64,000 nt of DNA, from NCBI GenBank assembly GCA_032821775.1, contig JAVLRN010000004.1, positions 3,162,001-3,226,000 on the forward strand, in the 5' to 3' direction. Source of the stretch: Sanguinoderma infundibulare. Its lineage: Eukaryota; Basidiomycota; Agaricomycetes; Polyporales; Polyporaceae. Both the position numbers and the translations under genes were made by a program. Positions within the stretch are counted from its first letter, which is position 1. Each line of letters opens with the position of its first letter. The notes under the pieces are model-generated. The model saw nothing but the letters and a program-made list of their open reading frames with translations. It was not told the origin of the DNA and did no database searches. Below are positions 33,396-44,089 of the stretch, piece after piece.

Positions 33396-34385
33396 TGATG
33401 CGCACCCGACGCTTCCGACCGCGGAGCCCGACGCAATTGCTCCATTCGGACGACCGAGGTGACTCGACCGACGTCTCGGTGGCTGCCGGCTCGTTGGCGT
33501 CTCTGGGCTGCGCGATTCGGACACACGTGGTGGCGGCCCGGCCTGTTAACCGGGTCCGGTACCGACGAGAGCCGAAGAAGCCGGGCACGTGCGATGCCGC
33601 CGCACCAAGACTAGGCTATCGAAGGGTACCAAAAGTATTCGGTCACGATCGGTGTCGCGACTCGGCCTGTCCCCGACCGTCCCTACGGTCGCACGGCGGC
33701 AGGCCACAAGTTAAGTCACACAGTTGCTCTCTCCGGTGCGTCGCGCGACTGGTCGCAGATCGTCCCTCACGAAAGGTTACTTATGCAGCAGGTACGGGTC
33801 GCGACAACCGGAAACCGACGAGTCGCGCGACTGCACGACAGCGATCGCGATCCGCCAAGACAAGCCGACGGTGGTCGCCCAATCCGGTCGCAGTCGCGCG
33901 CCGATCGCTGGAGTTCCGGAGGGTTTCCGACGCTGGTTTTGTGATCGCTCGCCACCGCGAGGCAGGCTAGGCTATGGGCGTCGCGTGTAGCTACCGGTTA
34001 CCGATGTACTTAACCCCACTCGTTGCCGTTTGGGCAGACAATCTTGGACCCCCACCCTTTACCTCTCATTTCTCCGACGAGCAAGTGCGACTCGACATCG
34101 TCCTCTGTCGGGTGTAGCTAGCGACTGCGATTGCGACTTGCGACAGCGACCACCGATCGACCGATTTGCGACAGCGACAGCGACTCGTCGCGCGACTTTT
34201 ACCGCGACTTTCGACCTTCGACACCACACGCTCTTTCCCCTCTCTTCTCCTCGGCACTGGTTACGATCGCGACCAAAGGGAACTCGAGACCGTACTCGCC
34301 CTCCGCACCGGCAACGTCGCTCCGACCTCGCCTCCCTCAGCCCTCGGTCGTCCTGACTGTACACAGGCCCTGGGATAGTGTATCA
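33396..34385 (+). repeat. 3' LTR of element C
   Basis: 990 bp, pairing with 22727-23716. Followed by TSD GCGT at 34386-34389. Confidence 0.93.
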
Positions 34386-34487
34386 GCGTCCTTTGAGCTT
34401 CTCCCTGGTTTGATCTACCGCATGATCAAGCCGAAGGTCGTACTTCTGATCTTCGTGTCCGGCAAGATTGTGTTGACTGGCGCAAAG
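34386..34487 (+). pseudogene. TATA-binding protein fragment, part 2
   Basis: After the TSD and intron acceptor (AG at 34396-34397), exon 34398-34487 reads [20 protein letters not shown] and [10 protein letters not shown], the continuation of the TBP core from part 1, then a GT donor at 34488. Later TBP exons are not seen. Confidence 0.88.
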
Positions 34488-35572
34488 GTAAGTTCTCATC
34501 CCACCTTATGCCATTTGTCTTCTCTGGATGCAGCAGCTCCTTCCCTCTCAGCAGTCCATCCCCGAGGGCCCATCCATCAACGCTTCCTCTCTGTCGTTGC
34601 CCACGACGTCCGATTGCCCTTCCTCGCTCTTCATGTCCTCCGCTGCTGTCTACTCGCCCTGACGCCTTCCTTCTCCATGGACCATCCCCGAGGGCCAGTC
34701 ACCCGCCGCATATCCACAATGTGCGACCATCTGCGGGCAGCGGGACAACATGATGCGCAGGAGGGGGGTGACAGCGAGGCTGTGGAGGACGAAGAGGACG
34801 ATAATGAGGAGGATCGGGCGCAGGCATGGGCGGAGATCATATGGTGGTGAGTATTTACATTCAGTCCCCTCGCCCTTGCTCTCCATCATCTGCCCGCCAC
34901 CACTCCTTCCCTGAGGGCCATCAGCTGTGGCGTCCTCGTCGCCGTCACCCTGTCCTTTTGACATTCCCGCCTGCCACCTCAGCAGACCTCTATCCGAGCA
35001 ACCATCTCAACATCCATCAATGTCTCCCCACCCCGCAGAGGACCACGCAGGTGCCGGCTGGATCCCTCGTGTGCGCAGCATGATCCAGCTCCCTTCTGTC
35101 GACAACTACAACTTTAAACCCGCACAGGGCTACTTCGCTTACCCTCCGCTGCACTGTGCTCATTCTCCCTCCTCCCCCCTTGCCTTGCGCGTAGAAGTGT
35201 CAGCTTGTGTTCTTCTTTATCTCAATATGTGTGATCTATGCATGTTGTAGTTCATGTTTGTTGCTGTCATTACATATTGTGGTTTATGATGCCATTCCTC
35301 ACTGTTGTTTGTGCTGTAAATAATGCAGAATGTGATGTCAACACACCCAATCATACCAGAGTGTTTTGATTGTCCCAATACATGAAAATAGGTCTGAAGT
35401 AGTGCAAAAGTAGTACTAAGTAGTACAACTGCTGTTCCTCTCTGAGATGATAGTGCATATTATTACAATTATAAAGATGTCCCTGCATGTTAGTACAATG
35501 TTAGTACTCAGATGGCCGAATTAGATCAAATTAGATTGATAGTAGCTCCATTAGATCATATTTGTACTAAAT
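34488..35572. other. Right arm of element B, non-coding
   Basis: A mildly C-rich stretch gives way to AT-rich DNA from about 35200, with repeated TAGTAC/GTACTAA words near the end. Open frames up to 107 codons show no domain. No transposase. Confidence 0.45.
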
Positions 35573-35605
35573 GCATTGAATTAGCTTGGGAGGGTTTTCC
35601 TGATG
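35573..35605 (-). repeat. Right TIR of element B
   Basis: Inverted partner of 20458-20490. The host pol of element A resumes at 35606-35608. Confidence 0.7.
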
Positions 35606-36030
35606 GGGATCCACGATGTGTTTCACGCCAGTCTCTTGCGCATACATGAGCCTAATGATGATAGGCTGTTCCCTGGACGTTCGGATGCCCAGACTTTCGA
35701 GATTGAAGACCCGGAAAACGAATGGGCCGTTAGTTCGATTATTGGGCATGTCGGCAAGGGGACAGCAGCCATTTTTGAGGCTGAGTGGAAATCGGGTGAC
35801 CGCACGTGGATTCTGTACGCCACGGCTGAACCCCTTAACGCACTAAAAGCATATCTGGAGGCTCAGGGTGTTGACTCAGTTGCGCAATTGGCTGAAGGCA
35901 CGCAGCGACCACCGGACGACCCGCAGCTTTTTGCGGGCAGCATCGACTTGTTTATCTGCGACTTGGTTCACTCCTTTGGCTCCGAGTATAATAACCTGAC
36001 GAGCGACTCCCCCTCCTCTCACCCATCTTC
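35606..36030 (+). CDS. pol: Element A Pol, 3' part (integrase tail with chromodomain-like end)
   Basis: Resumes pol of A after element B: IHDVFHASLLRIHEPNDDRL is the usual Ty3/gypsy segment after the integrase core. SSIIGHVGKGTAAIFEAEWK, then GDRTWILYA and LKAYLEAQG, resemble a chromodomain, which in chromoviruses guides integration. The frame stays open beyond about 36030 into low-complexity sequence overlapping the third ORF in another frame, so the true stop is unclear. Confidence 0.8.
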
Positions 36031-36134
36031 TTCTGCACCTCACCCAATCTCCTCCCCCTCGTATAGCCACCGTCGTCGCCGCTGTCACGCTCATCCTCGC
36101 GCCTCCTCATCCTCCCATTCACCGCCTCCTATCG

Positions 36135-36512
36135 ATGCCTCCACCGCTCAAGCTGCATCCCCACACCTCCCAGCTCCCCTCCGGGGAGCTCCTCATCGCC
36201 GGCCTCCAGGACAACGAAACCTGGTCCTTCCCCGCCGCTGTCCTCAAAACCTTCCTCGACCACGAACACCTCCTCCGCGCTCTCGACGCGGATGGGAAGA
36301 AACTCGACTATGCCACAACGCCGGTCCCGGGAGGGTTCGACGACCTCCGGGGTGCCTGGCAGAGGGACACCAGCAACCGCTTCGGATGGAGCACCGTGCT
36401 CTCCGACGGCTCCATCTTCGTCAACCCCCTTCCCCCGCCGCCGTGCGAACTCCTCATCCCGACCCTGCTCCACAGCGAGCTCGACCTCGCGGACCCATAC
36501 AAGTTGTCCCGC
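36135..36512 (+). CDS. Element A third ORF, part 1
   Basis: 126 codons from ATG 36135 (MPPPLKLHPHTSQLPSGELL), including ETWSFPAAVLKTFLDHEHLL, cut after KLSR by element D. The remaining 140 codons are at 60825-61244. The exact in-frame rejoining after removal of D and one CCGC shows this was a 265-residue ORF downstream of pol. No domain or membrane segment is recognised. Confidence 0.7.
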
Positions 36513-37485
36513 TGATACACTATCCCAGGGCCTGTGAACAGTCGGGACGACCGAGGGCTGAGGGAGGCGAGGTCGGAGCGACATCGCCGGTGCGGAGGGC
36601 GAGTACGGTCTCGGGTTCCCTTTGGTCGCGATCGTAACCAGTGCCGAGGAGAAGAGAGGGGAAAGAGCGTGTAGTGTCGAAGGTCGAAAGTCGCGGTGAA
36701 AGTCGCGCGACGAGTCGCTGTCGCTGTCATAAATCGGTCGATCAGTGGTCGCTGTCGCAAGTCGCAATCGCAGTCGCTAGCTACCCCCGACAGAGGACGA
36801 AGTCGAGTCGCACTTGCTCGTCGGAGAAATGAGAGGTAAAGGGTGGGGGTCCAAGATTGTCCGCCCGGATAGCGGGGTGAGAGGTTAAGTACATCACTGC
36901 AGTAGCTACGCGCGACAGCTATGGGCTAGGCTGCCTCATGACACCGGACGAACACAACACCCGCGTCGGAAACCCCCCGGAACTCCAGCGGTCGTCGGGC
37001 GACCGCGGTCGCGGTCTGCGACTCTTGGCCGGCTTGCCTTGGTAGTGTGTGCGTGCGATCGCTGTCGCGCGACCGCGCGACTTGTCAGTCTCCGGATGTC
37101 GGGACCGGTACCTGTCTCCGAAGTCGCTAAGTGAGGGACGATCCGTAATCGGCCGCGCGACGCGACTGCGAGAGCGAGCGAAAGACTTAACTTGTGGCCC
37201 ACTGCCAGACCGTTGCGCAATCGACAGGGGCGGTCGGGCCGGGCCGCGCGTGTCTCTAGGTCTGGATCCGATCGGGACTTCGACGGTCTGGGCTTGATGC
37301 AGCGTCATCGCATGTGATCGACGCTCTAAACCCGGTCGGCCGCGGCCGCGCGGCCTGTCGCGCGAGGCTCCATATTGTTGGCGACTTCGGGAACTTCCGT
37401 GTCGTCGACTTCGCGAAGTCGCGGCGGCCGTCCAAAAGAAGAAGTCGCATCGGCTTCTGAGGCCAGAAGCGTCGGGTGTGCATCA
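36513..37485 (-). repeat. 3' LTR of element D
   Basis: 973 bp, read on the minus strand. Pairs with 59848-60820. Confidence 0.92.
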
Positions 37486-37522
37486 CCTCCCCCTCACTGA
37501 AATCTTCGACCGTCCTCGGTCG
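37486..37522 (-). promoter_or_regulatory. 3' polypurine tract of element D
   Basis: On the minus strand GTGAGGGGGAGG directly precedes the 3' LTR. The neighbouring 37 nt match the central copy at 54771-54806. Confidence 0.78.
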
Positions 37523-37843
37523 CCGGGTGAAACGCCACGCTGCGTCAGAACTGCCGTCGCGCGACCTTCTCTTCTTGACAGCTTGATAGGCGGCGACCTA
37601 CGCGGGACGTCTTCGTGGGCTTCTCGACCGTTAAGGAAACGGGTTGACAGTCGCGCGACAATGGGCGGCCTTAAACAGGCAATTCCGCGGCCCCTGGTCC
37701 ACGACGAGGAACCGGCACGCGAAGTCGCACAGGCCGCCGTGCGACGCATAAAGCCACCCCGCTTGTTGGGGATCGCCATCGCCTCTCTTTTCCTCGCCCC
37801 TCCGCTTTCCGCCTCTCCTTCTGCCACCGCCGCCGCCTACACC

Positions 37844-38286
37844 ATGTCCGCCCACTCCGCCAACAAGGGTAAGGGTCGCACGACCTCCGCCGACGTCGCC
37901 CAAGCCGCTCTCGACAAGGCGCGCGCCCGCGTCGACGCCCTTATGGCCGACACATTCAACTCCCCCGGCCAGTCGGAGGACGCCCAGCAAGACTGGCACG
38001 AGGCCATCACCGACGAGATCGTGAGTGGCGCGCCCGCGGTCCCCACTGGTACTGACTTCCTTTTCGCCGCAGGATCTCTGGGTTGCCGCTGGCGCTGCGC
38101 CAGAGGACGTCGCCGCGGTCGCCGACCGCGTGGTGCTGGAGCACGCGACGTTCTTCAGCGGTGTCGCCCATGCGTGGCCCAGTTGGGCCGGGTCGCACTT
38201 GCGGGCTGCCTACGACCGCCAGGCGCGTGCACAGGCCGCCGTTGCTGCTCGCGAGGCGCGTCTCGCCCGCATCCTGGAACGGTCGC
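37844..38286 (+). CDS. Antisense accessory gene of element D, part 1 (cut by KDZ element)
   Basis: Opposite in strand to gag-pol of D. Exon 1 37844-38020 (MSAHSANKGKGRTT...), GT-AG intron, exon 2 from 38073, carrying the conserved AAVADRVVLEHATFFSGVAH and AWPSW block shared with C. The exon is broken at 38286 by the KDZ insertion and resumes at 51311: 214+488 nt is 702 nt, exactly in frame. Part 2 holds the Cys cluster. Confidence 0.78.
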
Positions 38287-38438
38287 ACCAGTAGCTTCCA
38301 TACTTGTAATACAAGTCCCCATAACTGTGGTAGGAGGGGGACTATTTTATGACCCGTCTGTAATTCACTTACAACTGGCCTGATTGTATTTCCTTCATTG
38401 TGTATCATCTCCTCACTTGTGTATCTTATATACCTATG

Positions 38439-39274
38439 CTTGTACCAGCCCTGCCCACTTGTATATCCTTTATATGCGTGCTTGTACCAGCCCTGCCCAT
38501 TAGTATATCCTCTATATGCGTACTTGTACCGGCCCGGCCCATTTGTATATTGTCTAAATATGTACTTGTACCAGCCCCGCCCATTAGTATATCCTCTGAA
38601 TGTGTACTTGTACCAGCCCTGCCCATTTGTAAATCCTCTAAATGTGTACTTGTACCAGCCCAGCCCATTTGTATATCATCTAAATACGTACTTGTACCAG
38701 CCCAGCCCATTAGTATATCCCGCTTGTACCAGCCCCGCCCATTAGTATATCCTCTAAATGCGTACTTGTACCAGCCCTGCCCATTTGTAAATCCTCTAAA
38801 TGCGTACTTGTACCAGCCCAGCCCATTAGTATATCCCGCTTGTACCAGCCCTGCCCATTTGTAAATCCTCTAAATGCGTACTTGTACCAGCCCAGCCCAT
38901 TAGTATATCCCGCTTGTACCAGCCCTGCCCATTTGTAAATCCTCTAAATGCGTACTTGTACCAGCCCAGCCCATTAGTATATCCCGCTTGTACCAGCCCC
39001 GTCCATTAGTATATCCTTTAAATGCGTACTTGTACCAGCCCTGCCCATTAGTATATCCCGCTTGTACCAGCCCCGTCCATTAGTATATCCTTTAAATGCG
39101 TACTTGTACCAGCCCTGCCCATTAGTATATCCCGCTTGTACCAGCCCCGCCCATTAGTATATCCTCTGAATGCGTACTTGTACCAGCCTCGCCCATTTGT
39201 AAATCCAGCTTGTACCAGCCCCGCCCATTGGTATATCCTTTGAATGTGTACTTGTACCAGCCCTGTCCACTTGT
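38439..39274 (+). repeat. Left minisatellite inside the KDZ terminal inverted repeat
   Basis: Tandem units built on CTTGTACCAGCCCNGCCCAT, then TAGTATATCC, with two unit lengths: about 42 bp (ending CTCTAAATGCGTA) and about 32 bp (ending CG). Variants alternate irregularly. The array reappears inverted at 50280-51152. The long repetitive open frames over it are not genes. Confidence 0.92.
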
Positions 39275-39440
39275 GAATGATGAGCATTATTATTATAAGT
39301 CATTCATAATGCAGCCTTATAAGGCATCAATCCATCTGTCGATTACTTGAGTGAGTTTATGAGACACGCTTTCACATCGCTTATGGAATTATTGCCAAAA
39401 CAACTCTAATATACAGGGATACAGATAACAAACAACAAAC

Positions 39441-42400
39441 TACACATCCTCGCTGTCAGACGACACTGATGCCGAACATGAACCCCCCATGTCCTCGTCA
39501 AGCTGGCTAATGCGTGCCCTCATGACATGGACACGAGAAGGTGCAGCATCAGCATGATCAAATGGCGTTGCCCACGCCGGGAGCGAGCCGTAAGTCTTGA
39601 AGTACGGTGCCCAAAGCGAGCCACAGCGTAGGCGCAAGCCCTCGAATACCGACGCCTGCTTCTCGGCGTAAATCGAAAGCGCAAGACGTAACACTGGGGA
39701 GACGTCCGAACGGCGATTACCCTGGCTACGCCACCACTTTGCCCGGTCCTCGAAGAATTCAATAACCCGGCGCATCTCCTCTTCCAGCAACTCCTCCTCC
39801 TCTCCCCACCACTCCGCCCGAGCTTTACACCGAGCCCACTCAATGCGCATACTATCTGCAAACTCAGCCGGCGTGGATGGGCGCATGGGATCGGAAGATT
39901 TGGCACCGCCAGGAGAAAGCCAGATCCAGCTCACCACGACTCGGCCTTCACTTTCATCTTCATCGCGCCCGGGTCCTGTGATGTCGCCGTCATTGAGTAC
40001 CTTGAAGCGGGATGACCAATCACCAGAAGGGTCAAGGTTGTTCATCGCGGCGTGAGATGCACGGTAGCGAAGAATGCACCGCTGGATCTTGGCGTCGAAA
40101 TGTGAATAAAGCGTGCGGATGCAAGTGTTGGCGCGCTGGCCGGTCCCCGAGACATTGAAGCGCTTGAAGTCAGTGATGCCGGTCAGGACGCGGCGTAACC
40201 GGCGGATGTCATCCAAGCAGTCGGAGAGCTGAGCAAGTCGCAGTCGCCGCTCTTTGTCGCGCAGAGAGGCCATTGAGTCTAGTGCAAGAAGAGAAGCAGG
40301 TAGGGCAGAAGGCAGCCAGAGTTGCACGTCCTTCACTCTTGTTTGTGCAGGCGAGGACGAGGATGGGGGATCTGGAGCGGGTACGTGTGAGGCAGTGACG
40401 CGGAGCGCGGAAACCATGGGCATGTGGCAGTCCTGGATGGACTGCCATGAGGCGATGCGGCAGCTGAGGAGCGTCTGCTTTTCCTGGATCTGGGCGGCCG
40501 ATTTATCGGAATTGGAAGTTGTCTTCACCATGCTCATGGCACGTCTGCATATTAGAACATCAATAACATGCGCACACGATGTAGGATTTCCAGCACTTAC
40601 TGCTGCTCCTCGAGCTCAAGTCCCACTTGAAGGAACACACCGGGCGTTGTCTCGTGCCCCAGTAGCGTCTGGGCGGCGTTCTCCGCCGCTTCCTCGGTTG
40701 CGATCTGGCGCCGTATGGCTGCTTGAGACATATCTGTGATGGAAACGTTGAGAACGTAGCCGACGTGTCTTCCGAATGTAGATACGCACTCGTTATTGGT
40801 TCCTCGTACGGATCAGGGTTCGACATATCTGCCTCCCACTCCTGAACGCGACGTTCCCACTGCCCTACAACCCCGGCGTCGAACGTCTTGTTGAATTGCT
40901 CGAATGTCTTGAACTGTTTAGCATGCATGGTCTTGGCTTCATGGAGGGACTTGAGGAAGAACGGCGCTGTTCGATATATCAGTGACACGCGCCAACAGCC
41001 TAACGTAATGTACTTACCGAAGGCGATGATTTTCTGCCAATTCCATGCACCCCAGTGGTCATTGAAGACCTCGTGCCGAAGGCCGGGACTCATCTCCCGG
41101 GTGCTGAGGGCCAATGGGTTCATGTGGGACCAGTGGGACTCAATGCCCTCCCCGTATGTACGAGCGACCCATCGAAGGAAGTTGAAAGAGAATTGTGAGT
41201 GCTTGGGCCCGTGAACGCGGAAGTGTTTCTTCGGGATGGCGAAACGTAGTGTGACCTTGTCAAGGTCGAGGTGCATTTCGCGCGGGAATCCAAGCATTCG
41301 CGCGAAGAGGTTCCTATACCACTGACAGACGATATCATAAGAGATGAGCAAGATGAGGATGACGACCCCCGTCAAGGTGGAAAACAAGAGGTAATCCATG
41401 TTAGCGTATCTGCTTTGATCAGCAGACATTTGCGACAAACATGGACAGATTTGCTTACTTTTCCCCCTTCTGGGTATCTCCCGCCCCGTTCCGACGGACG
41501 AGTGCATGACGGGCACATAAAACCGCACCAACGCCGGATGCCACATAACCTTCGCGACGAAGATTAGCGTTCACGATGGCGCTATGCTCAGCAGAGCAAT
41601 GGTTCTCCTGCTTCCGACATTAGCAACAAAGAACGCGCAAATGTAATGTCTGCAACGTACTTCCTGCTGGTCGCCATACTTAGCAATATGCGCTTGATAT
41701 GCGCTCTCTTCAACGAAATAGCTCCACCCCGATCCCAGCTCAAAGTCGTCAAAGTTTCGAGCTTTGCACTTTGCTCGAAAGTTGGCGTCTAGCATCAGGA
41801 ACAGCGTATAAAGCCATCTTGTTGGACATCATCAGATCGCGCGTACAAGTGATACGATACATAGTATGGACTTACCGTATCTCAGGTGGGGCCTTGTCCC
41901 AGTCCTCCGGCAGGTTCCTTCCCGGATGAGGACATGCGGGGCATTCGACAGCGAGCTCTCCAGGTTGTGTCCCCGCGACACCAGCCGGGTCGTGGATACG
42001 ACCACCCCGTTTGACCATGGTCAGATGGCGCCACAGCCGCATGACGTGAGAGAACTGATGATAGCGGTTCTGGGTGTTTGATCAGAGACGAAGGAGGTTC
42101 GAAGGTAAACGAGCATACCAAGACGGGTCCCAACCCAGAGTTGTCAGTGACACGCTCAAGGGTTCGGCAGTAGTCATTGAGGCTGACCTTCGACTGGAAG
42201 TTGAGCTCGTGATAGGTCTCGAGCACGTGGAAGGTGAATGCTGTTGCAGGTCTGTTCGTCGTTGCCGGAAACCACCCTCGACGGAACACTTGGACCCATT
42301 CGTGCTGAAACCTGCGGGTTTCTGGGTCGAGGCACTCGCAGAATAAGACATCTACTTCGTGGGTGCCTGTAAGGTCCACAACGACGAGACGCCGAGAACT

Positions 42401-43175
42401 AGCGGAGGGGCAAGGGCACTCCGCGCCGTTGTGGCCAAGTTGGACGATCAGACCATGCTCGCGAAGGGAACTTTTCACAAAGGTCTTTCCATTCCATCTC
42501 TGACACGGAATAACCTCAACTACGGCGCGAACAACAGGAAATGGAAACTCACCTGTACACGATGCAAGGGCAACCTCGAATGTCCCGCGACAGCACAGGC
42601 TGTGCATACAAGAGACCTCCCCTCGCATTCGATGCATCGCACAGACGCTTCGTTGACGAGGCATTGGCAGCACAGTACAGTCTTCTCCACATCCTCCTCG
42701 CACCCCTCGTAAAGCATCAGTTCATCGGCCATAGTTTGCCTCAAAGGAAGCCACTCCCGAACCTTGCTCTAGATACATAACAGTTAGATCATTCACTATG
42801 CATAAAAACGAAACGTACAGCGGCCCGTTGCGCAACACGCTCACGCTTCTTACTTTGTGGAAGTTCCTCCGTCAGATGCTCCGCCAGTTCGGGAGGGAAT
42901 TCTCCGACAATCGAGTCGACGGTGGCAGCGATAGTTGGGTCAAGTGCCGCATCGGAAAGGATGTCCTCGGGACTGAGGTGAACCGTCCTCTGCTTGGTTT
43001 TAATCCTGAGCTTTCCCTTGCTCGGCGCGGAGGCAGAAATGTGGGTGATGCGCCTGGAGACCGTATTTGCTGGCCCGACGTCCGAGTCACATTCTCTGGG
43101 GATGACCTTGAATTTTGGCTTCTTGCTCTTTGCAGGGGTGCGAGGTGAGTTCTCGCCAGGTCGCTTCTTAGACAT
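39441..43175 (-). CDS. KDZ transposase with N-terminal CxC2-like cysteine cluster
   Basis: Multi-exon. It starts at 43175 with a basic tail (MSKKRPGENSPRTPAKSKKP). Next is a CxC2-like region (42100-42744: LCCQCLVNEASVRCIECEG, CTACAVAGH, then VVVDLTGTHEVDVLFCECLD and WFPATTNRPATAFTFHVLE). The catalytic KDZ core follows: first Asp in LDANFRAKCKARNF (near 41780), ASGVGAVLCARH, NMDYLLFSTLTG, second Asp in ISYDIVCQWYRN, HGPKHSQFSFNF, and Glu in GIESHWSHMNPL (near 41140), then NDHWGAWNW. A helical C-terminal part runs 40537-39440. Exon borders beyond the motifs were not all fixed; I cannot exclude a frameshift, but all core motifs are present. Confidence 0.85.
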
Positions 43176-43543
43176 AAGGAGTTGGTGGCAGCAAGTGAAC
43201 GAAGGGGCTTAAGGAAAACGAAGAGCCACGTCAGAGGCGCTCAAGTAGAGCGCCCAAATATTATCTCTTCCTCAACTCTTTCTGCTCCTGCCCACTCTGT
43301 CGTCGCTTGATTCATTAAGCACACTTATCACACATCATGACGATGAGGGGACGATAACGATTGTGATCCATTCCCATAAACTCCACAGTACATCGTACAC
43401 GATACAAATACAAGCGAGATGCGGAAGATGATGCTCGTCGTCGACGATGACGTTGATGACTACAGGCTCGCGACGATCACATTCCTGTTAACAAACGTAA
43501 GGCTTGGAAAATGAGACGTGAAAACAGAGACTCACCGACCACC

Positions 43544-44089
43544 CTACTCCTGCCGTCCGCTCGCGTTGATCAGCTGGAGGATGGCGTCCCGCAAGGTCGA
43601 GGACGAGGTCTCCATCCGGCTAATGGCGGACGTGACGTTCACACCGAGGGCGTTGATTGCGTCAGTCTGCAACCTTCCCTGAGCTTCCAACGAGTTGATC
43701 GCGGCGGTCTGCGACGTCATCTGCGACTTCATCTGGGTTTCCAACGAAGCGATCGCGGTGGTCTGCGAGTCAACGGAGGTCGACAAGGACTCGAGGCGGG
43801 TGCCGATCGAGTTCAAGTCTTCGGAGGCTACGCCTAAACCACAATAGATGTCAGTAGGACGTTCAACAGATATGGACAGTTGCTTACTAGCGGTACGCAT
43901 GTGGATATCCGAGTCCCAGTCACGGACGTCGGAGGCTGCAACGGACGGGGGGCGACCTTGGACGGAGGCGGGGGCAGAGCGGGAGCCAGGTCCGGCGGCC
44001 TGGGAGCCAGCACTGGTGGCGCGCGAGCGCCCCCCGGTGCCAGCGTCGGACTCAGACGAGCGAGGAGGGGGAGCATACTTAGTTGACAT
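43544..44089 (-). CDS. Small coiled-coil protein of the KDZ element
   Basis: Two exons, 44089-43888 and 43833-43544, GT-AG intron, 163 residues. The N-terminal half is disordered (S/P/G-rich). The C-terminal half has repeated heptad-like segments (SLSTSVDSQTTAIASLETQM and SQTAAINSLEAQGRLQTDAI), predicting a trimeric-type coiled coil. It is divergent from the plus-strand gene and lies head-to-tail with the transposase. Function unknown; a DNA-end or capsid-like scaffold would be speculation. Confidence 0.65.
   Translation of the reverse strand: MSTKYAPPPRSSESDAGTGGRSRATSAGSQAAGPGSRSAPASVQGRPPSVAASDVRDWDSDIHMRTASKQLSISVERPTDIYCGLGVASEDLNSIGTRLESLSTSVDSQTTAIASLETQMKSQMTSQTAAINSLEAQGRLQTDAINALGVNVTSAISRMETSSSTLRDAILQLINASGRQE

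Larger units (their letters stand above)
22727..34385 (+). mobile_element. Element C: gypsy retrotransposon with 990-bp LTRs and an antisense accessory gene
   Basis: LTRs are 22727-23716 and 33396-34385 (TGATGCGC...GTATCA), with a 4-bp TSD GCGT (22723-22726, 34386-34389). It sits in an intron of the TBP fragment, which is a normal 59 nt once C is removed. Order: LTR, PBS, Gag-protease, RT-RNase H, central polypurine copy, integrase, an antisense spliced gene, polypurine tract, LTR. By eye the LTRs differ at about 13 positions, mostly CpG transitions. Coding frames carry CGA-to-TGA stops, so this copy is dead. Element D is a close relative. Confidence 0.92.
20458..35605. mobile_element. Element B: TIR DNA transposon with captured host-gene fragments
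   Basis: Ends are imperfect inverted repeats of about 25-30 bp: left TCTGGAAAAACCTCCCCAGG, right (reverse complement) TCAGGAAAACCCTCCCAAGC, both followed by CTAATT. It sits in pol of A. Removing it with a 2-bp GG duplication restores the frame (SLKRRG joined to IHDVFHASLLR). Without element C it is about 3.5 kb. Contents are fragments of malate dehydrogenase, uL1 and TBP genes, and no transposase, so it is non-autonomous (Pack-type). The TSD is short and falls in a G run, so superfamily cannot be assigned. Confidence 0.75.

Noticed and set aside
33396..34385. Short open frames repeated in all LTRs (for example 101-191 codons)
   Set aside because: LTR sequence; the frames differ between C and D and have no conserved product.
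22442..34487. A functional second TBP gene
   Set aside because: Only the middle of the core is present, with frameshifts, and no N- or C-terminal exons.
36030..36637. Continuation of pol of A as a long C-terminal extension
   Set aside because: The open frame after about 36030 is low-complexity and overlaps the better protein-like ORF3; it then runs into the LTR of D.
38398..38864. Open frames with repeated YLYQPCPFVNPLN-type peptides over the minisatellite (also 50318-50614 and 50769-51190)
   Set aside because: They are translations of tandem DNA units open in several frames on both strands; the array is a transposon terminus.
38439..39274. Array with regularly spaced repeats resembling CRISPR
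   Set aside because: The units are contiguous variants without unique spacers, mirrored at the other end of a eukaryotic transposon.
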